From DALYJJ01 sp033763935 (GTDB taxonomy: Bacteria > Acidobacteriota > Terriglobia > Bryobacterales > Bryobacteraceae), in the NCBI GenBank assembly GCA_033763935.1, contig JANRJO010000104.1, forward strand, positions 1-64,000: DNA of 64,000 nt, read 5' to 3'. Numbering within the stretch: the first letter of the stretch is position 1; each line of letters starts with the position of its first letter. The notes beneath the pieces are model-generated. The model saw nothing but the letters and a program-made list of their open reading frames with translations, did not search any database and was not told the origin of the DNA. The translations under genes were made by a program, and so were the position numbers. Of the stretch, positions 49,236 through 58,341 are shown piece after piece.

Positions 49236-51698
49236 ATGAAGCTGGGCTGTCTGCTGGGGTTTGCTGTAACCACCGTTCTTGCTGCGCAGGGGGACCTGCC
49301 GCAGCAAGCTGCCGCCATCCTTAAGAAAAGCTGTGTCAGTTGTCACGGCGGTGGCCTGAAGATGTCCGGCCTTGACCTCACCTCGCAGGACGCACTCGTC
49401 ACCGGCGGCTCTCGCGGGGCAGCCGTCGTAGCCGGCAAACCTGACAGCAGTCTGCTCTACCGGCTGATCACCCACCAGGAAAAGCCGACGATGCCGCCCG
49501 GCTCGAAACTCAGCGACGCCGACCTCGACACCCTCCGCAAGTGGATTGCCTCCGGCCCGTCATTGCCCGCCGCGCAGGCCGCCGCCGCCCCCGCGAAGCC
49601 CGATCTATCCCGCCTCGAGGATCGCCCAATCACCGCCGAAGAGCGCAATTACTGGGCCTTCCGCCCGCCCGTGCGCCGTGAGCCTCCGCCTCTCGCTTCA
49701 AACCCAGTGGACGCGTTTCTCCTGCAGGCGTTCAAGGCCAAGGGCCTCACTCCCTCCCCCCGCGCCGGCGCCCGCACGCTCATCCGCCGCGCCTACCTCG
49801 ATCTCACAGGGCTGCCGCCCACCCCCGCGGAAGTGGAGGACTTCGCCCAGGACCCCTCCCCGGCACGGTGGCGCGCCGTCATCGAGAAACTGCTCGCCTC
49901 CCCCCACTATGGCGAACGCTGGGGCCGCCACTGGCTCGACCTCGTCCGCTACGCCGACTCCGGCGGCTTTGAGCGCGACTTCGACTGGCCCAACGCCTGG
50001 CGATACCGCGACTACGTCGTCGCCGCCTTCAATAAAGACAAGCCCTACGACGTCTTCCTGCGCGAACAGCTTGCCGGCGACGAAATCGATTCGCGCTCCA
50101 ACGAGGCCATGACCGCCACCGGCTACCTCCGCCTCGGCCTCGATAACAACATCAAGAACGAGCGCACTCGCCTCGACGAGCTCGACGACCTTGTCACGAC
50201 AACCTCGGTCGGCTTCCTCGGCCTCACCGTCGGCTGCGCCCGCTGCCACAACCACAAGTTCGACCCCATCCCACAGAAAGACTACTACCGGATGCAGGCC
50301 GTCTTCTACTCCACGAAGGGCATTGAACACCCGCTCGTCACGCCGGAAGAGGTGGCGAAGCACAAGGCCGAAACGAAGCGCGTCCGCGACCTGCAGAAGC
50401 CTCTTCTCGACGCTAAGAAAGAGATCGAAGAACCGTTCCGCAAGAAGCTCTTCGCGGAGCGCATCGCCGCGCTCCCCGAATACCTGCAAATAGCCTGGAA
50501 GACGCCGCCCGAGAAGCGCACCGAGGGCCAGAAGCTGAACGCCGAGCAGATCGAAAAGACCCTCGTCATTAAGGAGAAGGAGATCCTCGCGCTCCTGCCC
50601 GCCGGCCTCGAGAAACGCCATGCCGAACTCGCCGCGCAGATCGAGGCCCTGAACCAGCAACTGCCGAAACCCTACCCCACCGCGCGCGCCATCGCCGAGC
50701 CCGGCCGCGAAGCGCTGCCCTCCCACTTCCTGCACCGCGGCGCTCTCGACGCCAAGGGCTCCGTCATGCCTCCCGGCGTCATCACCGTTGCCTGGAACGG
50801 CGAGTTCGAATTTCCCCCGGCCCCTCCGGAAGCCCCGTCCAGCTGGCGCCGGAAAGCCTTCGCCGAGTGGCTCACCTCGCCCGGCAATCCGCTCACCGCT
50901 CGCGTCATGGTGAACCGCATCTGGCAGCATCATTTCGGCGAAGGCATCGTCCGCACGTCCTCCAACTTCGGAAAGACCGGGACGCCGCCCTCTCATCCCG
51001 AACTACTCGACTGGCTCGCGACGGAGTTCATCGCACGCGGCTGGAGCATCAAGGCCATGCACCGGCTGATGATGACTTCCGACGCTTACCAGATGGCGAG
51101 CGATGACATCGAAGCGAACTTGAAGCACGACCCCGAGAATCGCCTCTTCTGGCGCATGCCCCGCCAGCGCCTCCAGGCGGAGACCCTGCGCGACCAGATC
51201 CTCTGGGCGGCCGGCACCCTCGACCTCGCCGTCGGCGGTCCCGCCGTCTTCCCCCACATCGACCCCGCTCTGTACCAAAGCAGCACCGGCCGCACCTGGC
51301 CCGGAAAGCCGGACACCGACCCCTCCACCTGGCGCCGCAGCCTCTATGTCTTCATGAAGCGGTCCATCCGCTACCCGCTCTTCGAGGCCTTCGATCAGCC
51401 CGACGCCGTCAATTCCTGCGACCGCCGCAACCGCTCGACCATCGCTCCTCAGGCGCTGCTGCTGATGAACAACGCGTTCGTGATCCTGCAAGCGGAGAAG
51501 TTCGCCGAGCGCCTGCAAAAAGACGCCGGACCGGACCCAGCCAAACAAGTAGACCTGGCGTGGCGCCTCGCTCTCAGCCGGCCCCCGGATGAAACGGAAC
51601 TGGCCAGATCTGTGGCGTATCTGAAGAGCGGCGACGGAACGCTCGCCCAGTTCGCCCAGATGATTTTCAACCTGAACGAGTTTGCGTACCGCCAATAG
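49236..51698 (+). CDS. Secreted DUF1549/DUF1553 protein with cytochrome-type N-terminus
   Basis: An 820-residue secreted protein. A signal peptide (GCLLGFAVTTVLAAQGD) is followed by a c-type haem motif CVSCH (33-37) in a PSCyt1-like module (residues 20-105). PSCyt2/DUF1549 covers about 145-370 (YGERWGRHWLDLVRYADSGG; VGCARCHNHKFDPI). PSD1/DUF1553 is about 540-800 (NRIWQHHFGEGIVRTSSNFG; VNSCDRRNRSTIAPQALLLMNN). This is the usual Planctomycete/Acidobacterial partner of DUF1501 proteins, encoded 8 nt downstream. The pair is suspected to process sulfated or complex glycans; this is not shown. Confidence 0.93.
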   Translation: MKLGCLLGFAVTTVLAAQGDLPQQAAAILKKSCVSCHGGGLKMSGLDLTSQDALVTGGSRGAAVVAGKPDSSLLYRLITHQEKPTMPPGSKLSDADLDTLRKWIASGPSLPAAQAAAAPAKPDLSRLEDRPITAEERNYWAFRPPVRREPPPLASNPVDAFLLQAFKAKGLTPSPRAGARTLIRRAYLDLTGLPPTPAEVEDFAQDPSPARWRAVIEKLLASPHYGERWGRHWLDLVRYADSGGFERDFDWPNAWRYRDYVVAAFNKDKPYDVFLREQLAGDEIDSRSNEAMTATGYLRLGLDNNIKNERTRLDELDDLVTTTSVGFLGLTVGCARCHNHKFDPIPQKDYYRMQAVFYSTKGIEHPLVTPEEVAKHKAETKRVRDLQKPLLDAKKEIEEPFRKKLFAERIAALPEYLQIAWKTPPEKRTEGQKLNAEQIEKTLVIKEKEILALLPAGLEKRHAELAAQIEALNQQLPKPYPTARAIAEPGREALPSHFLHRGALDAKGSVMPPGVITVAWNGEFEFPPAPPEAPSSWRRKAFAEWLTSPGNPLTARVMVNRIWQHHFGEGIVRTSSNFGKTGTPPSHPELLDWLATEFIARGWSIKAMHRLMMTSDAYQMASDDIEANLKHDPENRLFWRMPRQRLQAETLRDQILWAAGTLDLAVGGPAVFPHIDPALYQSSTGRTWPGKPDTDPSTWRRSLYVFMKRSIRYPLFEAFDQPDAVNSCDRRNRSTIAPQALLLMNNAFVILQAEKFAERLQKDAGPDPAKQVDLAWRLALSRPPDETELARSVAYLKSGDGTLAQFAQMIFNLNEFAYRQ

Positions 51699-51706
51699 GG
51701 AGCCAC

Positions 51707-53107
51707 ATGATCTCGAGACGTCAGTTACTCAACAAGCTCGGCGGCGGCATTGCCGGCCTCGCCCTGGCGGACACGCTCCATCGTCAGGGCCTCGCCGCCG
51801 CGCGTCTGTCGCCCCTCGCGGCAAAACAGCCCCATTTCCCCGCCAAAGCCAAGGCCGTGATCTCCATCTTTTGTTACGGCGGCATCTCCCAGATCGATTC
51901 CTTCGATCCCAAGCCGGAACTGCTGAAGCGGCAGGGCGAAGCGATGACCGGCGTGGGCGAGGTCATGGTGTCGCAGGGCCACCCCGGGGGCCTGATGCCC
52001 TCGCCATGGCCGTTCAAGAAGTACGGCCAGTGCGGCATGGATGTGTCCGACCTGTTCCCGCACGTTGCACAGCACGCGGACGACCTCGCGCTCATCCGCT
52101 CCATGCACTGCATCAGCAACGATCACGGTCCGGCGTTGTACCAGATGAACACGGGCACGATCCTGGCCGGACATCCCAGCGTCGGCTCCTGGGTCACCTA
52201 CGGTCTCGGCACCGAGAACGAAAACCTGCCCGGCTACGTCGTCTTTACCGATTACCGCGGCGGCCCCATTAACGGCGCTCCGAATTGGGGCGCCGGCTAC
52301 ATGCCCGCGGCGTATCAGGCGACCCCGTTCCGCGCGCAAGGCGACCCCATCGTCGATCTCAAGCCCCCCGCCCGCCGGGGCGACGCCGCTCAGAAAAAAT
52401 GGCTGGAACTGCTCGGGGCGATGAACGAGAAGCACCTCGCCAGGAACCCCCTCGATACCGAGCTATCCGCCCGCATCTACTCCTACGAGCTCGCCTACAA
52501 GATGCAGATCCACGCCACCGAGGCCATCGACATCTCGAAGGAAACCGAAGCCACCCGGAAGCTGTATGGCCTGGACGATCAGCCCACCGAGTACTTCGGC
52601 CGCCAGGCCCTCATGGCCCGCCGCCTCGTCGAGCGCGGCGTACGCTTCGTTCAACTCTACTCCGGCGGCGGTAACTTCGAACCCAGTTGGGACGCGCACT
52701 TTGACCTGAAGGGTAACCACGGCCAGCACGCCGCCGAGATCGACAAGCCCATAGCCGCCCTCATCAAGGACCTCAAGAGCCGTGGCCTCTTCGATTCCAC
52801 CCTCATCGTCTTCCACAGCGAGTTCGGCCGCATGCCGATCTCACAACGCATGGACGGCCGTGACCACAACCCCGACGGCTTCGCGGTTTGGCTTGCAGGC
52901 GCAGGCGTGAAAGGCGGCAGCATCGTCGGCGCCACTGACCACTATGGCTACCGCGCCGTTGAGAACAAGAAGTCGGTCTATGACCTCCACGCCACCATCC
53001 TGCACCTGTTGGGCATGGACCACGAGAAGCTGACCTACTACTTCAACGGCCGCGACATGCGCCTCACCGACGTGCACGGGAACCTCATCAAAGAGGTTCT
53101 CGCGTAG
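51707..53107 (+). CDS. Exported DUF1501 family protein (sulfatase-like fold)
   Basis: A 466-residue protein with a twin-Arg-like export signal (MISRRQLLNKLGGGIAGLALA). The DUF1501 features are AVISIFCYGGISQIDSFDPKP near the start, PVIRSMHCISNDHGPALYQMNTG-like text around residues 130-150 (LIRSMHC, NDHGPALY) and FHSEFGRMPIS near 375. The fold is alkaline-phosphatase/sulfatase-like. It is co-transcribed with the DUF1549 gene (8-nt gap). Confidence 0.93.
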   Translation: MISRRQLLNKLGGGIAGLALADTLHRQGLAAARLSPLAAKQPHFPAKAKAVISIFCYGGISQIDSFDPKPELLKRQGEAMTGVGEVMVSQGHPGGLMPSPWPFKKYGQCGMDVSDLFPHVAQHADDLALIRSMHCISNDHGPALYQMNTGTILAGHPSVGSWVTYGLGTENENLPGYVVFTDYRGGPINGAPNWGAGYMPAAYQATPFRAQGDPIVDLKPPARRGDAAQKKWLELLGAMNEKHLARNPLDTELSARIYSYELAYKMQIHATEAIDISKETEATRKLYGLDDQPTEYFGRQALMARRLVERGVRFVQLYSGGGNFEPSWDAHFDLKGNHGQHAAEIDKPIAALIKDLKSRGLFDSTLIVFHSEFGRMPISQRMDGRDHNPDGFAVWLAGAGVKGGSIVGATDHYGYRAVENKKSVYDLHATILHLLGMDHEKLTYYFNGRDMRLTDVHGNLIKEVLA

Positions 53108-53421
53108 ACTGGGAAGCGGGAACGGCATCTGCTGCCGGAGAGCAAGCGCTCGAGAATTCCGGTCGAGGTCGTCGCCTACTCCTTTCGTTGAGGACAGACG
53201 CCAGAGGAGATCCTTCCGGCGTTTCCAGGCGTGCAGTCACTCTCCACGATCTACGGCGTGCTGCCAGTAATCAATCGATTTTCGCAAGCACGGAGGAGTC
53301 ATCCCCGACGGGATGAATGACAGGAGCCTTCTCCGCCTCGCACCACTCGCTCTTTATCGTCTGGTGTAAGGTGACCGTTGACCAGATGGCAAACCAACTG
53401 GTCTGGCTGCCCCTTCTCCCG
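53108..53421. other. 314-nt intergenic region with gene debris
   Basis: The gap between the DUF1501 gene and galM holds a probable decayed DUF433-type reading frame (53132-53320). The remaining 100 nt before galM hold no recognised element. Confidence 0.5.
53132..53320 (+). pseudogene. Decayed DUF433-type (VapB-like antitoxin) gene
   Basis: The plus frame reads SRIPVEVVAYSFR, a TGA stop (53189-53191), then GQTPEEILPAFPGVQSLSTIYGVL. This matches DUF433 proteins, which have a 'V-Y-x-(F/W)-R-x-G-x-(S/T)-P-E-x-I-x-x-x-F-P-x-L-x-x-x-x-(V/I)-Y-G-A-(I/L)' pattern. The stop sits where the family has Arg or a similar residue. The start and the usual C-terminus are missing, and no PIN-type partner lies downstream. 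The call rests on pattern resemblance only. Confidence 0.4.
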
Positions 53422-54585
53422 TTACTCCACTCCGAACTTGTAGATCGTCGTCGAACGCATCTGCTCGCCCGGCTTCAGAACCACGCTCGGGAAGCTCGGC
53501 TTGTTCGGCGAATCCGGGAAGTGCTGCGTCTCCAGGCAGAAGCCGTACCGATTCTGATAGACCTTCCCGCCCTTTCCCGTCAAAGTCCCGTCCAGGAAGT
53601 TGCCTGTGTAGAATTGGACGCCCGGTTGGTCGGTGTGAACCTCCATCGTTCGCCCGCTCGTCGGCTCCGTCACGCGTGCCGCCAGCGTGAGCCCGGACGG
53701 CGCCTTGTTCAACACGAAGTTGTGGTCGTAGCCCTTGCCGTACTTGATCTGCGTATCGTTAGCGTTGATGCGCTCTCCAATCGCGTGCGGCTGCGTAAAA
53801 TCGAAAGGCGTGTTGGCCACCGGCTTCAGTTCACCGGTGGTGATCAGCGTCTCATCCACCGGCGTCATCTGGCTCGCGTTGATGCGAATCTGATGCTTCA
53901 GAATGTCGCCGTTGCCCGCGCCTGCCAGGTTGAAGTACGAGTGGTTTGTCAGGTTCACCACCGTGTCGGCGTCCGTAGTCGCCAGGTAGTCGATCCGCAG
54001 TTCGTTCTGGTCGTTCAAAGAGTAAGTGACGGTGGTGGTCAGCGTGCCCGGATACCCTTCCTCGCCGTCCTTGCTCACGTAAGTCAGCTCCAGCGCCGGC
54101 GCGCCGTCCTTCGTCGTCTCCTTCGCCTGCCACACCTTCTTGTCGAAGCCCTGCACGCCGCCGTGCAAATGGTTCGGCCCGTTGTTCGCCGCCAGCTTGT
54201 ACTCTTTGCCGTTCAGCAGAAACCGCGCCTTCCCGATCCGGTTACCGTAGCGGCCGATCAACGCGCCGAAATACGGGTGGCCTTTCAGGTAGCCGTCGAT
54301 GTTGTCGAATCCCAAGACAATGTCGGCCGAGTTCCCCTGCTTGTCCGGCGTCTTCAGCGAGGTGATGATCCCGCCGTAGTTCGTGATCGTCGCCGTGATG
54401 CCGTTCTTGTTCGTGAGCGTGTACAGGTCGACGGCAGTGCCGTCGCCGGTCTTGCCGAACGCTTGCTTCTGCACTTTGGATGTCTCCGTGTTGGTCGCGG
54501 ATTTCGTCTCCGCGGGTTTCGTGCCGCTGCCGCAGCCGGCCAGCAGCGTTGCGAGAAGGAGAGCGGACGTGGTCTTCATCTTCAT
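53422..54585 (-). CDS. galM: Aldose 1-epimerase, lipoprotein
   Basis: Interconverts alpha and beta sugar anomers. It has 387 residues. A lipoprotein signal is visible (LLLATLLAGCGSG). The epimerase motifs are FGALIGRYGNRIG, GPNHLHGGVQGFDK (catalytic His), LTNHSYFNLAGAG (second His), and the catalytic Glu near GFCLETQHFPDSPN. The ATG at 54585 makes an ATGA overlap with the araD stop; the longer in-frame start is rejected. As the last gene of the arabinose operon it probably presents the right anomer of L-arabinose at the envelope. Confidence 0.95.
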   Translation of the reverse strand: MKMKTTSALLLATLLAGCGSGTKPAETKSATNTETSKVQKQAFGKTGDGTAVDLYTLTNKNGITATITNYGGIITSLKTPDKQGNSADIVLGFDNIDGYLKGHPYFGALIGRYGNRIGKARFLLNGKEYKLAANNGPNHLHGGVQGFDKKVWQAKETTKDGAPALELTYVSKDGEEGYPGTLTTTVTYSLNDQNELRIDYLATTDADTVVNLTNHSYFNLAGAGNGDILKHQIRINASQMTPVDETLITTGELKPVANTPFDFTQPHAIGERINANDTQIKYGKGYDHNFVLNKAPSGLTLAARVTEPTSGRTMEVHTDQPGVQFYTGNFLDGTLTGKGGKVYQNRYGFCLETQHFPDSPNKPSFPSVVLKPGEQMRSTTIYKFGVE

Positions 54586-55277
54586 GATTTCACCTGTCCA
54601 TAGTAGGCCGCGCTGCCGTGCTTGCGCAGGAAATGCTTGTCGAGCAGCGCCTGCGGAATCGGTGTCGCCGCGAGGTTTACCGCAACCGTCTGCAGCGCGA
54701 GCACGGCCACTTCCTCGAGCAGCACTGCGTTGTGCGCCGCGTCCTCCGCCGTCTTGCCCCACGCGAACGGCGCGTGCCCGGAAACGAGGACCCCTGGCAT
54801 CTCGAGCGGCTCGATACCGGCGAAGCGCCGCACGATCGCATGCCCCGTGTTTTCCTCGTACTTGTTTCGAATCTCGTCTTCGCTCAGCGGCGCCGTCACC
54901 GGGATCTCGCCGTAGAAATAGTCCGCGTGAGTAGTGCCGAAACAGGGAATCCCGCGGTTCGCCTGCGCCCAGCAGGTCGCCGCTCGAGAGTGCGTGTGCA
55001 CCACGCCTCCAATAGCCGGGAACGCTTTATAGAGCACGATATGCGTTGCCAGATCGGACGACGGCCGCAGCCCGCCTTCCACCGGCCTGCCGTCCAGATC
55101 CACAATCACCATGTCCGCCGGCTTCAGCCGGTCGTAGTCCACGCCGCTCGGCTTGATCACCACCAGGCCGCGCTCGCGGTCAATGCCGCTCGCATTGCCG
55201 AAGGTGTACAGCACCAGACCGCGGCGCACCACTTCCAGGTTCGCTTCCAGAACCTCTTCGCGCAGTCGCTCCAGCAC
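54582..55277 (-). CDS. araD: L-ribulose-5-phosphate 4-epimerase
   Basis: Converts L-ribulose 5-phosphate to D-xylulose 5-phosphate. It has 231 residues. The metal site is HTHSRAATCWAQ with another His in THADYFYGEIPVT; TFGNASGIDRERG and IKPSGVDYDRL bind the phosphate. It is coupled to galM by 4 nt and follows araB by 3 nt. Confidence 0.96.
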   Translation of the reverse strand: MLERLREEVLEANLEVVRRGLVLYTFGNASGIDRERGLVVIKPSGVDYDRLKPADMVIVDLDGRPVEGGLRPSSDLATHIVLYKAFPAIGGVVHTHSRAATCWAQANRGIPCFGTTHADYFYGEIPVTAPLSEDEIRNKYEENTGHAIVRRFAGIEPLEMPGVLVSGHAPFAWGKTAEDAAHNAVLLEEVAVLALQTVAVNLAATPIPQALLDKHFLRKHGSAAYYGQVKS

Positions 55278-55280
55278 GTT

Positions 55281-56852
55281 CTAGTGTCCCCTCGCGATGC
55301 GCCGGAGCGCCGGAAGAACATCTCCTGCGGCGAACGCCGCCGCCGACCCCTGCCCCAAACCGAAGTACAGCTTGCGATAGAGGCTGAACAACTCCTCGTA
55401 GACTCCCGCGGCGCTCGCGTCCGGCTCAATCACCCGGTAGCTCGGGCAGAGCTTGTCCTGCGCCTCTTCAATCGTCCGGAACGCACCCGCCGCCAGGAAC
55501 GCAAAGATCGCCGAACCCAGGCTCGTCACTTCGCTCTCCGGCACCAGCACGGGCTTGTTCAACACGTTCGCATAGACGCGATTCAGCACGTCGTTCTTCT
55601 GCGGAATGCCGCCCCCGTTGATCACCCGGCGGATCGGAACACCGTGCTCCTCCATCCTCTCCAGAATGATCCGCGTGTGGAACGCCGTCCCCTCGATCGC
55701 GGCAAACAACTCGTCCTGCGCCGTATGAGTCAGGTTCCACCCGAAAGTCACGCCTCCCAGCTCCGGGTTCACCAGCACCGTACGGTCGCCGTTGTCCCAC
55801 GTCAGCCGCAGCAGTCCCGTCTGCCCGGCGCGGTAGTTCTCCAAGCCCGCCGACAGCGCCGCCACGGTCGTCCCGGCCCGGCGTGCGATCGCGTCGAAGA
55901 TGTCCCCCGTTGCCGACAACCCGGCTTCCACACCCGCCATCCCCGGATGTATGGACCCCTGCACCACGCCGCACACGCCCGGCACTAGTTGCGTCTGCTG
56001 CGCTATCGCCATGATGCACGTGGACGTCCCTACCACGTTGACGACGTCGCCCTCGCGGCATCCCGCACCGATCGCGTCCCAATGAGCGTCAAAGGCCCCG
56101 GTGGGAATCGGAATGCCCGCCTTCAATCCAAGCTTCGCCGCCCAATCGTCCGTCAACCGTCCCGCCACCACATCCGACGTCGCATATCGCCCCGCCAGCT
56201 TCTCGCGCACGCCCCCCAACACCGGATCGAGCCCCGAGAGAAACTCCTCCGGCGGAAACCCGCCCAGGCACGCGTTCCACATCCACTTGTGCCCCATCGC
56301 GCACACGCTGCGCGGCACTTGTGCCGGGTCGTCGATGCCGCACAGCACCGCCGCCATCATGTCGCAGTGCTCGAGCGCCGTCGCCATCCTCGCCCGCTTG
56401 TCGGGATTATTCCTCAGCCAGTGCAGCAGCTTCGAAAAGCCCCACTCGGAGGAGTAGACCCCGCCGCACCAGTCGATCGCCTCCAGCTTCTTCGCGTGCG
56501 CCGCCTCCGTGATCTGCGCCGCCTCGCGCCACGCCCGGTGGTCGCACCACAGGTAGTAATCGTCCAGCGGCTGCAGCTTTTCGTCCACGGGAATCACGCT
56601 CGATCCCGTTGTATCGATGGCGAGCGCTTCCACTGCCGCGCCCTCCACCTTCGCGTTTGCCAGCGCCTTCTGCATGGCCTCGGCAAGCGCGCGCATGTGA
56701 TCCGCGTGACTCTGCGTGGCGAAGTCCGGATCTTCTCTCTTGCGGTGAAGCGGATAGTCGGCGACGCCGGAGCCCAGCCGCCCCTTCTCGCTGTCGACAA
56801 TGGAAACTCGCACGCTCAGCGTGCCGAAATCGACGCCGGCTACGACGGCCAT
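55281..56852 (-). CDS. araB: Ribulokinase
   Basis: Phosphorylates L-ribulose. It has 523 residues, of the FGGY family. The N-terminal phosphate-binding loop is VAGVDFGTLSVRVSIVD. IDTTGSSVIPVDE and the central GAFDAHWDAIGAG are substrate-binding. The C-terminal ATP motif is VINGGGIPQKNDVLNRVYANVL. The closely related ribulokinase start and length match. It lies between the isomerase gene (9 nt upstream) and araD (3 nt downstream). Confidence 0.95.
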   Translation of the reverse strand: MAVVAGVDFGTLSVRVSIVDSEKGRLGSGVADYPLHRKREDPDFATQSHADHMRALAEAMQKALANAKVEGAAVEALAIDTTGSSVIPVDEKLQPLDDYYLWCDHRAWREAAQITEAAHAKKLEAIDWCGGVYSSEWGFSKLLHWLRNNPDKRARMATALEHCDMMAAVLCGIDDPAQVPRSVCAMGHKWMWNACLGGFPPEEFLSGLDPVLGGVREKLAGRYATSDVVAGRLTDDWAAKLGLKAGIPIPTGAFDAHWDAIGAGCREGDVVNVVGTSTCIMAIAQQTQLVPGVCGVVQGSIHPGMAGVEAGLSATGDIFDAIARRAGTTVAALSAGLENYRAGQTGLLRLTWDNGDRTVLVNPELGGVTFGWNLTHTAQDELFAAIEGTAFHTRIILERMEEHGVPIRRVINGGGIPQKNDVLNRVYANVLNKPVLVPESEVTSLGSAIFAFLAAGAFRTIEEAQDKLCPSYRVIEPDASAAGVYEELFSLYRKLYFGLGQGSAAAFAAGDVLPALRRIARGH

Positions 56853-56861
56853 CGGTTCCTC

Positions 56862-58331
56862 CTACTTGTGCCAGTACACGTCCCAGTCGAGATACTTCGT
56901 CGTCGCCTCGAACACCGCCTTCGCCGTGTGCGACAGGTTCGCCGCGACGTGGTGCTCAAAGCCGTTCTCGCAGATGAAGTGTAGCAGCCCCTGCAGGTCG
57001 CGAATGTGCACCACGCCCGCGCCGCCGAATGTCGTCAGCGGATCGCTGGTGAACTCGCCCTCGCCTACGTAGCCGCGAATCTCGCCCGTCGCATCGTCCG
57101 TGGAGAACCGCGCGTACGTCATCGGCCCCGCCTTCACCCGGCCCACGCACGTGCCGAACGTGTTCAGCTTGCCCACCGTACCCGCGATGATCTCCTGGTA
57201 GTCCATCCGCACGTCCTGGAAGAAGTGCTTCGGCAGGTTGCTGCAATGGAAGCAGACGGCCTTGTCGGGATCTTCGCCGTAGTTATTGTTCCAGTCCAGC
57301 AGCGCGCTCGGCGTCTCCGACGCCAGCCGCAGGGCATGCATACCGATGACGCCCGCTATGTCCACCTCGCACGCCGACGACATCAGGTTGTTGCTCATCT
57401 GGCTCATCACGGTGCAGGGCACCACGCCGAAGAACTCCTCGAGCGCCGTCCAGCACTGAATCGCGCTGATCGCCAGATCGTTCGCCTGCATCCACTCGTC
57501 GATCACCGCGCCGAGCTTCGCCATCTTGATCAACGCCGTGTCCGGCACACCGTCCGTCGACACGTACGCCTTGATCGAATCAAGCTTGGCCTGCACCGCC
57601 GCATCGCCGTCGCCCAGGCGGCCCACCCGCCCCAGCACGTCGAACAGGTCGATGGTCTCGACCGTGATGCCGTTCCCCTGCAGCAGCTTCTCGCTGTAGC
57701 GGACGGTGTTGAACGCCGCCGGCCGCGCGCCGATCGCGCCGATTCGCAGCCCGCGCAGCCCGTTCACCACCCGGCAGACCGCGGAGAAGTAGGCGAGATC
57801 CTTCGCAAACGTCTCCGACTGCGGCGCCTCCGTATGGAGCGTCGTCAACGTGTAGGGAATCCGGTACTGCTGCAGGTTGTTGCAGACCGACATCTTCCCG
57901 CAGAACGAATCCCGCCGGTCGGCGATCGTCATCTTGCCCGCGTTGTCCGGCGTCGCCTGGATCAGCACCGGCACGTCCAACTGCGCCATGTGCAGCGTCT
58001 CCGCGACGGCCCGCTCATCTCCGAAATTGGGCAGCGTCACAATGATGCCGTCGAGCGTGCCGCGCAGCTTCGCGAACATCTCGGCGCACTTCTTCGCCTC
58101 CGCGCGCGTCTCCACCGCGCCGTACTTCGTGTCCTCCTCCGTGGGGCACACCACGTTGGCGCCCGCCTTGGTGAGAACGTCGATCATCTCCACCCGGCCG
58201 GTCTTCGCTAAATGGTCCGGAAAGAAGCCCCGGTTCCCTACAATCAGGCCGAAGGTCATCTGTTTTCCGGCGTCCTTCGACAATCCGGCGCCGTTCGCCT
58301 GCACAGCCGTTTCCCCGTTAATGCCAACCAT
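56862..58331 (-). CDS. L-fucose/L-arabinose isomerase family protein
   Basis: A 489-residue isomerase of the FucI/AraA superfamily. It is not the classical AraA; the opening TFGLIVGNRGFFPDHLAKTG and the segment TALEEFFGVVPCTVMSQMSNN belong to the looser 'L-fucose/L-arabinose isomerase family'. Likely metal ligands are Glu in CTALEEF, Glu in SACEVDIAG and a His in NGFEHHVAAN. In an operon with araB and araD, it most likely converts L-arabinose to L-ribulose. The upstream ATG at 58331 is used; MTFGLIV (24 residues later) is an alternative start. Confidence 0.9.
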   Translation of the reverse strand: MVGINGETAVQANGAGLSKDAGKQMTFGLIVGNRGFFPDHLAKTGRVEMIDVLTKAGANVVCPTEEDTKYGAVETRAEAKKCAEMFAKLRGTLDGIIVTLPNFGDERAVAETLHMAQLDVPVLIQATPDNAGKMTIADRRDSFCGKMSVCNNLQQYRIPYTLTTLHTEAPQSETFAKDLAYFSAVCRVVNGLRGLRIGAIGARPAAFNTVRYSEKLLQGNGITVETIDLFDVLGRVGRLGDGDAAVQAKLDSIKAYVSTDGVPDTALIKMAKLGAVIDEWMQANDLAISAIQCWTALEEFFGVVPCTVMSQMSNNLMSSACEVDIAGVIGMHALRLASETPSALLDWNNNYGEDPDKAVCFHCSNLPKHFFQDVRMDYQEIIAGTVGKLNTFGTCVGRVKAGPMTYARFSTDDATGEIRGYVGEGEFTSDPLTTFGGAGVVHIRDLQGLLHFICENGFEHHVAANLSHTAKAVFEATTKYLDWDVYWHK

Positions 58332-58341
58332 AGTTATGCCT

